Positions 36,951 to 50,390 of a stretch of 64,000 nucleotides of DNA are shown here, piece after piece. The translations under genes and the position numbers were made by a program. Each line of letters starts with the position of its first letter. Position 1 is the first letter of the stretch. The notes beneath the pieces are model-generated. The model ran no database searches and was not told the DNA's origin. It saw only the letters and a program-made list of their open reading frames with translations. Source of the stretch: Varroa destructor (Eukaryota; Arthropoda; Arachnida; Mesostigmata; Varroidae); contig NW_019211460.1 of assembly GCF_002443255.2 (NCBI RefSeq), positions 25,588,882 through 25,652,881 on the forward strand, given 5' to 3'.

Positions 36951-39900
36951 GAAATGGCGACTTCAAAAATATTAGAATAGTCCCGGCCAATCTATTACTA
37001 TCTCACATAGGTGTGTATTAAGCTGGGAGAAACAAAACGTTCTCGAAATCGACTTGAGATCTTCAAATATTGAGAAAGTTCTGAGCTTGGTCGGCAGTGA
37101 AGGTGTATTTGTTGTAATGCACGTCTGCTATTGCTTTAGGCCGAAACGTTTGCGATGGCAATAGTTTCTTGCACCAAGGCTAAGATAGGTCGTATAAAAA
37201 ACTACACCTTTATTTGAAATTAGACGTGTTCCCAATTAGTCAAATCCATAATATTACAGTTTCCTAAAACGGAAGGTGTTAGAGCGTTTTCGAAAACAGG
37301 TTTCGTCACTCATGCCGTTGCTCATGCCCAAAGAGCGCGTTTTGCTTCAATGGTAGCAACGAACATAAGCGTTACCGACAAAAGCAATACCGAGCGGATG
37401 GATATCTCTGTCACGATGATATGAACCGAAAGCTAACTTTTTATACATTATTGCCCATTTGTCAATTCAATTAAGTATTTAAACACGTCAACGGTGTTCA
37501 TTGGATACAGTTCGATAAAGGAGAAAGTGGATATGTACGTGGCGGACGTGGACATGATAAAGGCAATATATTGCTACATGTACACACTAAGCTTTAGCTC
37601 ATCTTTCAATTTGTCGTAGAATCGTAAGCGCTCAAATCATTTCGCCAGTGTCATTGAAAAGCAGTACTTCTAGCCGAAGACATTAATCTTCTTTGAAAAG
37701 TATACCTGGTAGTAGCGATAGTAAGCGAACGAAGTCCAGCGTGAGTTAGACATTGGGTGTTTTGACAGTTCAACAATGGAGTTATTTGTTCCGCAGACTC
37801 CTTAAAATAAGACTAACGTCACGGCGAGCCAAAACAAAACAATTTTTTACACACGTGTTCCGAAACCCATCGTTTTAGCAAAACTGCTTTCAGAGCCCCG
37901 TACAACGAGTTTCCATTGGGAATGGAGTGCTCCAAAAATCTCACCATATATGTAGTTGCACATACGCCAGACACCACTGCGATTCAAACGTAGCCTCAGA
38001 GAACAGATACCTTTAAAGAGGACTAGACTTCTTGAGTGACTTCTACCAACCCCTTATGTTGGATTCCTGCTCAAAACGACGTACGCCTTTGTTCCTGTGT
38101 TTAAGGCTTCGTTCAACATGCAGCGGAAAGCTTCAAGTGTTTGTTGTGTCGGTTCTTCCTGTTCAAGACTCTACTGTTCGGTAAAAGAAAAATGAGCGGG
38201 AGCTACAGCGACGGTTTAGTTTAGCGTAACCAAGTATGAAGTCGTAGTAGCAGAGGCTGTTGCGGTGCACTGCGAAATAAGCGAGTATTCCGTGATCCTC
38301 TCGATTTAGTTGTTGACCGCCGTTCTCTCCGTTCGCGGCAGCTCAGTCTCATGGCAGCGTAAGGGGATAAGGTCAGGACATTTACCACAGCACGGAAGAC
38401 AGATCGAGAGGCAAGCAGTGGGCCAGGAGATCCTACCGTTGGCTGGTCGTTTGCAACAACGTTACTCCCCCTTTAATTCAGACACTTTCCGCGCAGTAAG
38501 ATGAGTGAAAATAGGTGAAGGGCAACTAAGAATAAGAACGCACCTAGGTTGCGAATAAGCACGAATGAACAGATAGGAGCTAATGCGGCTCGGCTTGAGT
38601 GGCAGAGTCATCATTCTTCCAAAACATGCAACAAACGGGCCGGTGTTTTCTCGTCAACGGGGTTCCGTGAAATCTAACTTAGATCACCGTGAGAACAAGA
38701 AAAGAAGGAGGGAGGCACGAGTTTCGAAGTTAGGGCATAGTGTGGACCGCTAGCGGGCAACGCGGATGAACCCTTTCACAACAAGTAACAAAAGGATCAT
38801 CCTATATGAAACTAAGGCACTATCGCAGACAGAGTCCTTTTTTACCATATCCATACAGTACTACTGTTGATAGTAAATCGTCTAATTTTGAAAAAAACTG
38901 TGCTACAATTTAATTTTTTTTAACGATGCCTCTAAAGGAGCTGGTCATATTTAGGTAAGTTTTCCTCAAGCAGCTTACAATCAGGCTAGTTTTTAAGGAC
39001 CTGTGTACGCACGTTGCATGTTTTGCCCGCACCGTGAAAGCGCTCAAAGTGAGAGATATAGAGAAATGTCTATTAGACTAATTTTAGTAGGCGAAAAGAT
39101 AAAGACGATTGACAAAAGAGACACTAACCCTGATAATATCATCAAGAAAGCTGAATTATATCATACCACATTTTGCTGATGGTTGCTGGCAATATGCTAT
39201 ATTATATATAGATATGATATATAGATAAGGATATGTTAAAGTTCATCATCTACCCGGTGAAATGAAAAAAAAAAACAAACCGTATTGTATTTACGATGGG
39301 AGAGTGAGCTGCGTCTCGTTCAACAAAGGCTGATCAATTTCCACGGCTTGTTATCGCGAAGCGGAGACCTTCTTGACACATTGCGCTTTTCCCAGCGGGC
39401 ATAACGCAACGCTGGAAGCGCGGGCCTCGTGGAGACACCCTAAAGTGGATTTCCTTGCAAATAGCATCGTATATGTTGGTCGATATACTTTTTCAATGAA
39501 GGCTTCATGTACACGCATAATGTCACATTTAACCCATTTGTCAAACATAACAGGCAATGCGAAATTGATAGAATTGATCGATTATTAGGCGTTTAGGGAA
39601 AATCAATGAAGCTTCCAATTTGCCTCCCTCAACTAATAATAGTTAAACAGGTAGCCATGCTTTACTCTTGAGATAAAGTTATACTATTTTTACTTCGTCC
39701 TTATCACTTATGCAGACACACTGGTGAAGATCTGCATTTTGCAATGGAAATGCCAAAACAGTCATTATTTTATTTTAGTTTAAATAAACAGTTAAACTAT
39801 AGGAAAGCGATTGTAGAAAACATTTTAATTAAGTAGTTATAATATATAGGATATATGTGTGATATTGTCCTGGACTTAATATTTTTCTATGCGTCTGTCC

Positions 39901-42900
39901 CAGTATATATTCGATCGTTTATGTTGTGTCATTTAAGTGGCTTTAACAATAATTCTCTAAAGTTCCTTTACGTCGTTCTCAACGAATGAGGGCTATGGCA
40001 GCCGCTAAGACAACACTAAGTCTTGTTATACGAAAGTTATACGTCTCAGTTTTACGAAAATAAACGTCATTGGATTCAACGATGAAAGGGCATATCTGAA
40101 TTATTTGCCTCTGGTCCTGTGAAATGCTTTAGTCGCAGCCATATATCATAATGTATTTGAACGAACACGGGCTTTTATTAGAAAATAATCAATCAAAGGT
40201 TGTCACTAGCCTAAAGAGTTTAACGATCAAAACATAATTAATTATTTGGATATATTTGCCTCGGCAAGAAGACCGGCGATTTGAGTCGCTTTGTTCTTGC
40301 ATCTTTTTATCGACACAGATTAAAATTGCGATAGATAACTGAGCATAATTTATCTAATCTCTAAAGTAGTTATTTAAAGTGAAAGTACTTGTTCAATGTC
40401 GAATGAATCTCCTCCACTGGGCCAACAACCCGGCCATAGAAAGCTTCAGCCGTTAAATGATACGACAACCATTATCTAAGAAAATCCACTCCCTAACACA
40501 AATTGCTCCGCCGAGTTCTGTATGAAAGTGGCCCTGGCAACGAGAGATACAACAGCATGAACAGTCAGTAATAACTAACTGGAACTTTTCCTTGATTTTT
40601 GCTTCTTACCTTACTTATATTATATTTCGCCCACTTCAGATTTCGTGCTCTATTCAGATCTGGTCACGGCTTCGAACACAACAATCGGCTGCTGGCGCCA
40701 CATAGCTTGTGTTCTGCTACTTGTTCCTTCTATATAGAGCAAATATAACACTGACCAATGGTCGAGGAACATGATCCCTCAGAATAAAGCTTCGAAAACC
40801 TCGACTTGGTTTATCCCCGGTCGATCGAAGTACTGGACACCAATTGGACCAGCACTTTTGTATGTTGGCAATGACATTCAGCGTCTGGTCGCCGACCGTG
40901 CCTTAAGGTCCACAAACAAAACATGCTGAGTGACCATCTCGCAGCAACAGCAACGCCACTATTGGCAATAGCGTTGTTACAGCAATAGAAGCAAAGTCCC
41001 CCACCGTTGCAGGGCAAGGTGCGTCAGTCAGTATGTTCTATTTGTGTTATTACTACACAAACACAATGTTTGGTTATGGCGGCCGCCGACCCGCAACTCT
41101 CGATTGAACGCCATTGTACTAATGCCGCTTGTTCTACTACAGCCCCTTGCTTACAATAAGTTGTCGTGGACAGCCAGATAGGGAGCTTGACCCTGGCTTC
41201 GACTTAAAGCTCGTCCAGCTGTGGCGAACAGGCAACGTCGCTTACCGTTGTGTTCATTGAGTCAGCTGCAGTGGCTGGATTGCCAGATTGCCAGCGGTCA
41301 TGGCCGTAGTGGTAGTTGTGGCCATAGAGGCCGTCGCGGGTGGAGACTCCATCAGGCCAATGAAGCTGGCCCGAAAAGGGGGCTCTCCCTGAGAAAGCTA
41401 AGGACCGAGGGCACGAAAACTATTGTTAGCTCACCGGCAGAGTAGACTGGTCGTGGATTCCCGTTTTGCCCGGCGCGGGAACGGGTCAGCGGGCGGATAT
41501 GCTTATCACTGCCAAGGGCAAAAAAGCGAAAGGGTCCAAAAAGGCGGATCGGAAAAAAGAATAAAGAAAAATCAAAAAAAAAAAAGGAAGGAGCAACATA
41601 GGAAGGTAAGGACTTAGAAAGAGCTAGGGCAATGGCCAACTAGATAAACCTGCTGCAGCGGCCTGCACTAGTGTTCGGACAGTAACCAGAAAAGCAAATC
41701 CCGGGAAGCTGAAGGCGGAGAGGCGTGGAAGCAAGACAGCAATCGAGATAAACGATCAACGGAGCGGCAGCGGCTCGATCCACGGCAACCGCTGTCCGAC
41801 GAACCCCACTACCGCCAGTAATGGCTGCTAACACGGCCGCAAACCCGCCGAAATCACCATCCAATGAAGAGGGCAACTTACTCAGCAACCACTCACTGTG
41901 TCGGTGAACAGGACATGGTATCGCAAGGTGAACAGGAACTGGGTTGTGGGTCCAAGAGGACAAAAAGCGAAAGCTGTCAGAAGAAGATAGAATTGAGACA
42001 GAAGTCAAACAAACATGAACAATGAATCAGTGTGTAAAGGAAACTCATGCGCAAATAAAAGGGGGTCAGGCGGACGGAGGTAATCGCATTCTAATGCCTG
42101 TAGATGATAGGGGAGTGGGACAGGTACGTATCTATGCATCCATCGTCCGTAGTAAATAAGTGAGCAAAAGACTTCATTGCGGGCTTGCCCCTTTCGGTAA
42201 CAATGACTGATAAAAACAACCCAATTTTATCAGTACAAGCGACGGGATTAGTTATGACAGTGAAAAATATCATCTTCATTATAGTCGCCTACCTACAGGG
42301 AACAGCTAAATGCATGAGCTTCCGTTTTGATGAAGCAATGAATGCATTGCATCCCATAACTAGGTCATAGACTCTGGTGACCGTGTCCTAAGGCATTCGG
42401 CTTGTAACGATTGTGTCAATCATGCAAAACGGTTCATGAACTGTTGCTTCTACAATAATACACTAATAGTATACACCTCGTTTATAGGAAATTTAGAAAA
42501 GCGGTATTTATGTTATAACTAAATTTCGCTTTTGAATTTCGGCCATGCGCAAGGACCTAAGAGCTTGGGCTGTGTTTTTTTGCTGAGTTCGTCAAATTCA
42601 TGGCACTGCAATATCTATGATAGCAGCGCTCATCGAAATAGAATTACGAAAGAATCTAAAAATACTATAGAACTTTTGAATCGTAATTTATAAATAATTG
42701 AGTCTTTTTTTTTATTTTAGAGCATTGTCTATTGAGTTGTTTTTTCAGAGTCGAAATATCTCATTGAAGGATTAGCAGACCCCGATAGCAGATTGACCAT
42801 TCAAAACTTGCAGACTTTTACTCCTGCACAATAAAACTCATGAAATAAGATGTTTTTCATGCACACACAGTGCCATACGTATATAACTAATCATTCATCG

Positions 42901-44332
42901 GTTACGTAGGTCTGAAGATACTGGTGTTGATGATCTGCCGTCGAATTCCACGTAATTATCATTACGCATGATGCTAATAATCGCACACACTGATCTACTG
43001 TTGCTACAGGCGCCGTCGTTTTATTCATGCATGAAAGTTCCCTGACCGTGTCTGCACTAATTAATACGGCCAGCCGCAAGAAACTGAAAGCCGCGTCGGC
43101 GGAAACAGTCCGAATTTAGCGGAGTTCTCCGTCGGCAGACAGTTAACAGTCGAATGAAGAAATGTTTCTTGCGACGCTGTCATCGATCGGTCATACAAGT
43201 CGATGGCCTTGCTGCCCACAGCCCGGATATGAACCACAGGCCTTTTTTCTGGGATCTTGTTAATTTCCTTCATCGATGCCTGAAGACTTGGAGTAAGAAA
43301 GAGGCGCTCCGTCTTATTTTCGGCCTACCCGCATCAGAAGCTGCATCTCTGTTTGCTAAATTGACTAGGTTCACCATTGCCCTCGGACTTGTTTTCTGCA
43401 ATGGGAAGAAGCAACAAGAGTGAGCGAGCAATCGAACGAGAATGAACCTTGTCCACATCCTTAGCAAGAGTTCGTCAGCGAAGCTTGTGGAGCCACCGGA
43501 ATATTTCGACGTGTTATAATTAGAGACGTGTCTTGCGTTTTACTTGTCACTTGCTTCGTTCACTGTTAGATATACTCCGTTAACCAGCGGCAGTAACACG
43601 AACGTATACGTAAAAGCGTGCGACAAAAAAGGCACTGAGCATCCACGCCAATAGCAGTGCCCACTTGACTCAAAGGCGTTGTTCGATTGCACACGAGGTT
43701 ATGACTGCTACTGATGCAGCGCAACTGATGGCGGAACTTCGTCAGCTTATTTGATACCTCTCAATATCCCACTGCTGTCACCGTAGATTAGATTAAATAG
43801 GCGGACAGCGTACTGCAACAATGTATGCAAAATGAAATGCATCTAAGAAAAAGCCCAGTATTGAGGAATTACGCTTTCTCAGATAAAACAGCGATGACTC
43901 TCTGGAGGTTTTAATGCGTCTATACCGAACGATAGCACACGCTTGAAAAATATGCTTTTTAAAAATGTTACGTCTTGTTTTTGTAGCAAGTCTCTTAACA
44001 TTCTTTGACGCGTTAGAGTTACTTCACACATGCCCTATATATGAGCGGCCGTTGATGCGTATCTAAGTAATATGCTAGGCCGGTTCTTTCAGGCAAAAGG
44101 CTAGGCCTTCTGATTAGTACTTATAGAGAACCTGGTTATAATAGCGACTAGACGAAAAAAAGACAGTTTTTCTAATAACCAAAGTTTTGCAAAAAAAGGA
44201 AAGCATATTAGAAATTACAGAATAACAGAAAGGAAAAACATATGATATGTTGTAGGTGATTGCTAAAATTTAGGATCACCATGCGTAACATCCCTGGCAT
44301 ACTGTGTTGAACCTAGCAGTATAGAAGGTCTT

Positions 44333-44352
44333 TCTCAGATCTATATCTGAGA
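44333..44352. repeat. 8-bp hairpin TCTCAGAT/ATCTGAGA
   Basis: Perfect 8-base arms around a 4-base loop (CTAT), read directly. Confidence 0.65.
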
Positions 44353-45030
44353 GTTACTACCTATCGAGACTAATTAAAGCTTGCTTATAAATAACAGTAA
44401 CACATTACCATGAACTCGAATCGCACGCGTAAATAAGACACTATGTCAGCTGATATTGGTCGCGATCAAGACGGACGTTGTATGGTGCTATTCAGTAAAA
44501 CCCTTAGCGATTGCACGTTTGCCGTAGTTCTGACTGTATCTTTGCCTAGTGTAATATGGGGTCCGTTTGATCACCTTTAACGGTGGTTACCACGCGCTTT
44601 GTTGGAAACTTGTAACTAGAAAATTCTGTAGGTATATGTTGTACAAGAAAAAATATAGCAGTGACTTAAGAGATAATACGATTTGTTCAGTAGGATATCT
44701 ATTATCTGCTAGCTATTCTTCTACATTGAACTTCTACTCAACATAATCTCTTCGGCTTAGTTACGTTTTGAATCTGAGAAGTTAGCAGTGATATGACCAT
44801 AGGCTGTTCGTCTGTCTAGTGATGATTATTAACCTGACGGAACTTGCTACAGGATGTACCAGGTGTGCACGAGATTGTCTTGGCAAATCAGCGGCTATGT
44901 GACACGGACTGCACGCGAAAGAACCTTCTTTGGACTACGTGCGCCTGCTAATCCAAACGTGAACTTTTACGTATTCTCTATCGTTCATGTCACCTACCAC
45001 ATAAGACGGAATAGAATGGAAGCACGTCTA

Positions 45031-45047
45031 GACTCTAATATAGAGTC
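45031..45047. repeat. 7-bp inverted repeat GACTCTA/TAGAGTC
   Basis: Perfect 7-base arms with a 3-base centre (ATA). Chance cannot be excluded for this length. Confidence 0.5.
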
Positions 45048-45151
45048 CGCATCGCACACAAGCCATGCTGTTGTGCAACGAAGACTTCATCTGCGTGATG
45101 TTGGCGAAAATTCGACTTCTGCCATTGCGAAAAGTGTAGTACAAACTCACT

Positions 45152-45162
45152 CCCCCCCCCCC
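45152..45162 (+). repeat. poly-C run of 11
   Basis: Eleven C residues, followed by TCCCC. The run sits inside the 129-codon frame at 44854-45243; a length error here would break that frame. Confidence 0.85.
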
Positions 45163-45486
45163 TCCCCACAATCAGAGAGGAGTTCTTCCCAAAGGAGAAG
45201 AACACGTCACTCTCACAAAAACACAAGGACAGTGAAACAGTGAATTTGGTGGCCCGGATAAATTAGGGAACGAGCTCGGTATCTCATTGAAGAGTTGTAT
45301 AATAACACCATTAGGACTCGACAAGCTAGTTTTCGATGTGGCGCTTACATGCTATGTGATCGTCTGTGAACGTATACCTGATACGGATAGAGAAAAGATG
45401 CCTTTCGAAGGAGACAGCTCAAAAAAAATTTTGCGTTCGCAGTTAATTCTAGAAAACTGTATAACGAGTACATATTTGCCCTGCAG

Positions 45487-45502
45487 TAATAATAATAATA
45501 AT
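45487..45502 (+). repeat. (TAA)n microsatellite
   Basis: About five perfect TAA units, read directly. Confidence 0.8.
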
Positions 45503-46506
45503 CGAAGCCATATAAACTCCAACTGGTAGACTTGTGCACCATACTTCCAAATGACAAGATAAATTTCTGTTCTAGATTTGAACAATGCAACTTGTTGAAT
45601 CGGTCATAGGTTGCTGCTGTGCAACATGACTGATAGGCGGTCAACATGAAAGCATCGTAAACTGATCTAGTCCTTATTTGTAAGGTTTTATTAGCTAAAA
45701 ACGAAGGACTATTAGCTAAAGCTGGTTATTCTTAGTGCCTTCCGGAGCCTGTCAGGCGGATGCATGTCGTTCCTTTTACATGCTATTTTTGCTCAGGACA
45801 TAGCCTGCTACTTGCCGCCGAATGCAAAACAATTCAGGTACGCTGACGATCTTGACGTTTTCTGCGATTTCTTATCTGTCTTATTTCGCTATCTTGCTCC
45901 ACATTGCAACACCTCGTAAATAGCATCGGTCGATGTTGCTCAGAGGATGGTATGATGCTGTCGCCGAAATATAGGCCAATCTACCTGAATAAGATATTGT
46001 CGGTGGCACTGATCTTTGACCAATTTATGACACCCGTAACCTACATAATCGAATGACAGTGGGTTTCGATCTCTAAGTACATACGGTGTTAAAACGGAGA
46101 AACGTGCTTTATTATTTGCTGTTACCTATCTTTTGATACTTTGTGTTCAAGAGTCCGGTTGACTATGGCAGCCTGCACAGATCATCACCGTTTGAAGCGC
46201 CATTATACAGCTCGCCGGTTTGGGCATTAGTGGGTTGTATAATGGCGTCTGAAGAAAACTTGAATATTTTCTCAAAGGTTTTCGATAAATTCTTAAAAAG
46301 ATTTCGACGAGACTCTCCATCTTCTTTTTCCTTAAACTTACGCATTACAACGCCCTAACGTTTACTTTACTGGAGCATACTAGTTTAATTTTTTTCGTTA
46401 TATAGATTACAGATACAAATATCAGAGCGAGTATCTGCAACATTGCGCCAAAGGAACTCGTTGGCAAGAAATTTATCGATAATGCCCTTGACCTCTCGTT
46501 TGGCAC

Positions 46507-46548
46507 ACTGATTGTAATGATATACAAAGGTATATCATTGCAATCAGT
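46507..46548. repeat. 19-bp near-perfect hairpin with 4-nt loop
   Basis: The left arm (46507-46525) begins ACTGATTGTAATG, and the right arm (46530-46548) is its reverse complement except at one base, which gives a G.U pair in plus-strand RNA. The loop is AAAG. A 19-bp snapback is very unlikely by chance in 64 kb. It is shorter than a metazoan pre-miRNA and its loop is small. The flanks show no TA or longer target-site duplication, so a complete MITE is not supported. Replication template switching is a good explanation. Confidence 0.85.
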
Positions 46549-49500
46549 ATGTTCTGTTGTGGTAACAGGCTAACGCATAAGGTTTGCTTCCTTTCTAAAT
46601 ACTTCTATTACGTTAATATTAATGGAGACGCCTGCTTTTCAGCTGAACTAAATGAAAACAAGCAGACTTCAGTGCCCGAAACTATATCGTAATATACGGC
46701 TACTCCCTGACTCACATCTATGACCGCACCACTATCGCCCACATAGACGTTGATCGTACGTACTGTCGTTCAGATCAGGCCGAAATCGCGCCCTCACTTT
46801 GCCTCCATCTGCATTCTTCGGTCCTCTCTTCTGCTCTCCTCGTACGAATTCTCCAGCTTGACACCGGCCTGCCTATTTCTACGCCTATACCCAACCTACG
46901 ACCAGAGCATCGGGAGAACGACGTAGCGCTTGGGCTACATTCGGAGTGTCTCGAGTCTACGCGATCGAGTTCGTGGCTGCGTCGGCGCATGACGTAGGCG
47001 TAATTTAATTTGGGCTTCAGAAGAACCGAAGCGTCCAAGCTGCTGGCGAATAGCAGTACTTCACGAGCTTCGGAGTTGGATGACACCGGGGACTAAGCGA
47101 GACAGCGGATGGAGCACGGAGTGCAGGCGAATACAACTGAGGGGTTGAGCCAGCCCGAAATGAACATTGCGTACCACAAGGCTGTGTACGAGCAAAGCTT
47201 CCTTCTCTGGCCACGGCCGGTGGCCCCGACTGTTCTAGGAGACCGCTTAGTCGATTGGGATATGAGCGTCGGTTAGGCATTCAGGCCCCTGGGAGTCAGC
47301 ATTGCCTGCGGGGTTGCAACCCCACACTGTATATGTAGTAGACAGAGGACTGCTAGCTGTTGTTGGTGAGGTGCCTTAGGGGTATCGGTGGTGATGATGC
47401 GTCGGAGAACAATCATGCTCTTCCGGAATAACACCCCGGCGAGGGTACACCGAGAGACCAGCGGCTGTCTACCGTTGTTTCCATTAGTGGCGCTGTCAAG
47501 CATCGTAACCAGCTAAAACAACCAAAGAACTCTACGCGGTTGCAGTTATTCGATATACTCTTCTGTGTTCGAGGTAGTAGGATAGCCGCGCTTCTAGACA
47601 GAGACACACATATAGATCCGCAGGCCAAACCGCTGCTGTGTACATCCATTGAATCGGGATCTGTTCTCTTTAAACTATGCCGTGGTAAACAATCAAAGCT
47701 TAGTCTAACTTTTGAGCAATGGCAAAACTAAAGGACTTTGTCTCTCTCCCTTTTGCTCTATACATATATGTTAATGTCAATGTAATATTACCTCCCGTAT
47801 AATGTGCTGTTACGAAAGTACTCACGAATACCGTGCAAATAAATTGAAAAATGAAATTGTGCATTATAACATACAAGGACACGAAGCTGAAGCTGTTGGT
47901 TTAAGCTGTGATCGAATGTGTACGTAATTCAGAAATAGCCACCTCTCGTCGTAAATGTAAGCCCAAAAAAAGTCGTTTTATGCTGCAGAGTCATATCCAA
48001 ATGTCTCTATACCTATTTGCCTTGTTTGGTAAAGCGACTATAGACGCAGCTTATATTGGCAGTCATTTTCTGCGTTTCTAACATTGGAGTCTATCATAAA
48101 ATTGATTACCACTAGCCTCGGTAGTCAATGATTGCAAGTAACTCTTATATTGGTCAAATGATGCCTGGATGTTTTTCTACGCGAACTTTTTCAAACTGAA
48201 TAATCGACAATGTTCGATGCTTTAACAAAAATGCATTGACGTCATTTAGAAACCCATCTTATCTTGAAACCCATCTTATCTTGAACCCATCTTATCTAAT
48301 CTGAACAATTGACGAAAGAACCCCCTGATCGTGTCACAAGAGCAACTGATGGTACCGCTTTTCGTACATCAGCCTTGAGAATAGAAAGCTAATCTTTAAG
48401 AACAAAGTACCGATGCATCGAACGTAAAGACATTTAGCAAGCACGACTCACCTGTGACACAAATGGCATTCGGTCAGAAGCGCTAAACAGGGAATCTCTT
48501 GAGGGAAGGCGGCATAATCTCCACCAAAGTGAGCTTGTACTGAGTAGGCATACGTATTACTAGTATACTGACGTCCGTTTACAGTGTTAGCTCTACCTAA
48601 CTGGCTGCTCGAAACTTCAAGGTTAATTTGGTTTGTATCGCTAGCCATAGGCCATAAAGTAGATGCAAAATCAACACCAAATCGAAATGGACAATGTGCG
48701 ACACCAAGTTTGGCTAGTAGTCATACTAGGTGGGCTAATAGCAAAAAAAAACAGTTATGTCCGATGACATCATACCAAGTTCCTGCAGAACATGAACCAT
48801 CAAGTGGATAAATTTACATGCTTTTTATTTATAAAAAATAGTAATGAAAGACCATATATGAACAGTTACGCATTCTGAGTAAAAGTTGCCAACGACGATG
48901 TTTTTAGACAAGTTCTAATGAATGAAGCCAGATAACGTTGCGTTGACGTCACTATCTGCCTATTCGGCGATGTCGTGATTAAACCTTTTAAAGCAGCAAT
49001 ATTTCTTCATCGTGTGGAAAAGCGTCCGTAGAGCATAAGCCTAAATATCGCATTTCCTTTGTATCATTTGGCTAGACTAGAAGAAGTCTATTTCAAAACG
49101 ATTTGGGTATTATACCCGTAAACGTCCATCGAACTTCTTGACTGCTTACAGACTCGTTCTTATTGTAGTACAGCTTCCTTCTCTGTAGCTTGACTTTTGT
49201 ACCTTAATGCGACTATAGTAAGCACTAAATGACATACACTTCGTATACATATGGTACTCATTGTGCTCGTGTGATGTTCCGGTGTAGAAGAACACGATAT
49301 AATAATCTGTCTCTAAAACATCAGTCTACCCGTGTTGAAGCCGATCAAGCGAAACAAGGCCACATCCCTCGTACAGTCATAGTCTAATGTTACAGACGTG
49401 GCTACTTGCTCAACGAGGATACTCCTGGCCTTTTAGGTGTTTCGGTTACTATGTTAGAGCCTTTTTCGGGTTTGTACATTTTATACAGAGACCGGAGGCT

Positions 49501-49700
49501 TTTGTAGTCTCCTGGCTCTATCTCCTCATTTTTACGTGTTACTTACGTACTAACTTAGCATGCTTGTCGATCCGGAGTAACGGAAGTGTTTTGTCTTCAT
49601 CACAAGGCCAAGCAACGCAGCGACTGCCCCTGGCGAACATGTCTACAGTAGCTGTCAATCGTCGTATCTAAGTTCGTAACATGGCCTGCTTACAATCTCG
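46549..49700. other. non-coding DNA with a 46.7-47.7 kb GC-rich island
   Basis: The island carries minus-strand frames of 76-103 codons (46775-47086, 47017-47280, 47273-47503) with Arg/Ser/Gly-rich composition and no clear codon bias. From 47.7 to 49.4 kb the DNA is AT-rich and empty except for the tandem repeat at 48249-48297. Confidence 0.45.
48249..48297 (+). repeat. 17-bp tandem repeat, about 2.9 copies
   Basis: The unit GAAACCCATCTTATCTT is present at 48249-48265 and 48266-48282. A third copy at 48283-48297 lacks one A and the last two T bases. Read directly. It looks like a young slippage or duplication event. Confidence 0.92.
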
Positions 49701-50390
49701 TCACTGCCCTGCCTGGCCAGAAACCCAGCTAGAACAGTGACTACTCGTTCTCTTTACTGCTTCCCTACCCCCTTTAGTACTGCCCGAAAACCTTTCGACC
49801 AGGTCTGGCCCGAATAGACGACCCCCACTCGCTTTCTGCTTCCCTCCTCCGATGTCGCTGCTTCTCTCCGTAGAGCTTCCCTCATTGCCGCCCGCTGCTT
49901 GCCCGATGAGCGATCCACGAGTGCGTTGTATCGTTGCTCTACCGGTGCTGCCAACGTCTGCTACCTCGTTTCTGTCGCGAAGCCTTCTATGAACTGTAAG
50001 TAGATACGCCAGCGAGGTTCCTACAACAGAAAGCCTTGTTGTACCCCTTCCGCTCTCAGAGGCCGAGGAGAAAAGGACGAAAGGATCATAAGGCTGATCA
50101 GGGTAGGGAACCTTGTTCGAGATCAATAGCCAGACAAAGTTGAGTCGCGGGCCAACAATCCTTAACGCAGCGGCAGCAGTAGCGAAAGCAGATGCCGAAA
50201 CGAAGGCGAACGGCCAACCGCGAACTAGTAGTAATGGCGGTACAGAAGGTCTGTATTGTACGATCCTGCCAGGTCTCCTAGAAGGGGACGGAATCAACAC
50301 AATGCTATTCTTACTGCAGCCGTTGTTACTGCCTTTGCAGCCAAGGGGCCAGCGTAGTAGGGCAGACTGGAGTGGGGTATCCGGCCGGTT
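49701..50390 (-). CDS. longest open frame of the window, probably not coding
   Basis: On the minus strand a frame stays open for 229 codons, from after a TAG at 50391-50393 to TGA at 49701. There is no usable ATG start; the first start-like codons are GTG/TTG near 50300. A possible acceptor (ACTCCAG, 50369-50367) would begin an exon exactly at a codon boundary. The peptide has an Ala/Phe-rich stretch (FAFVSASAFATAAAALRIVG) and a Gly/Ser/Arg-rich C-terminal half. Against coding: G is nearly even over codon positions (about 75, 69, 55), and an equally natural-looking plus frame (50104-50394) overlaps its 5' part. It is included because its length is the least expected by chance. Confidence 0.15.
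   Translation of the reverse strand, partial: NRPDTPLQSALLRWPLGCKGSNNGCSKNSIVLIPSPSRRPGRIVQYRPSVPPLLLVRGWPFAFVSASAFATAAAALRIVGPRLNFVWLLISNKVPYPDQPYDPFVLFSSASESGRGTTRLSVVGTSLAYLLTVHRRLRDRNEVADVGSTGRATIQRTRGSLIGQAAGGNEGSSTERSSDIGGGKQKASGGRLFGPDLVERFSGSTKGGREAVKRTSSHCSSWVSGQAGQ

Larger units (their letters stand above)
32098..38099. other. non-coding stretch with a 33.1-36.0 kb GC-rich, strand-biased island
   Basis: Up to 33.1 kb the DNA is AT-rich. From 33.1 to 34.1 kb it is pyrimidine-rich on the plus strand, and its 137-codon frame (33439-33852) ends near a possible donor (A|GTGAGT, 33849). The peptide is low-complexity Ser/Arg/Pro-type, so I do not call it. The 34.2-36.0 kb part has overlapping frames of 60-124 codons on both strands without bias towards one. 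From 36.0 to 38.1 kb the DNA is AT-rich, with a 14-bp perfect palindrome CTCTCTATAGAGAG (36489-36502) and a TA run. Confidence 0.45.
38100..46506. other. non-coding stretch with small GC-rich islands
   Basis: Islands at 38.1-38.8, 40.7-42.0, 43.0-43.5 and 44.85-45.25 kb lie in AT-rich DNA. An ATG frame of 89 codons (43154-43423, plus) and one of 129 codons (44854-45243, plus; Ser/Arg-rich end) were read. G is evenly spread over codon positions in both, so neither is called. A purine-rich, A-run-bearing block lies at 41500-41620. A strong pyrimidine-rich acceptor-like string is at 42705-42720, without a coding frame after it. Confidence 0.45.
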
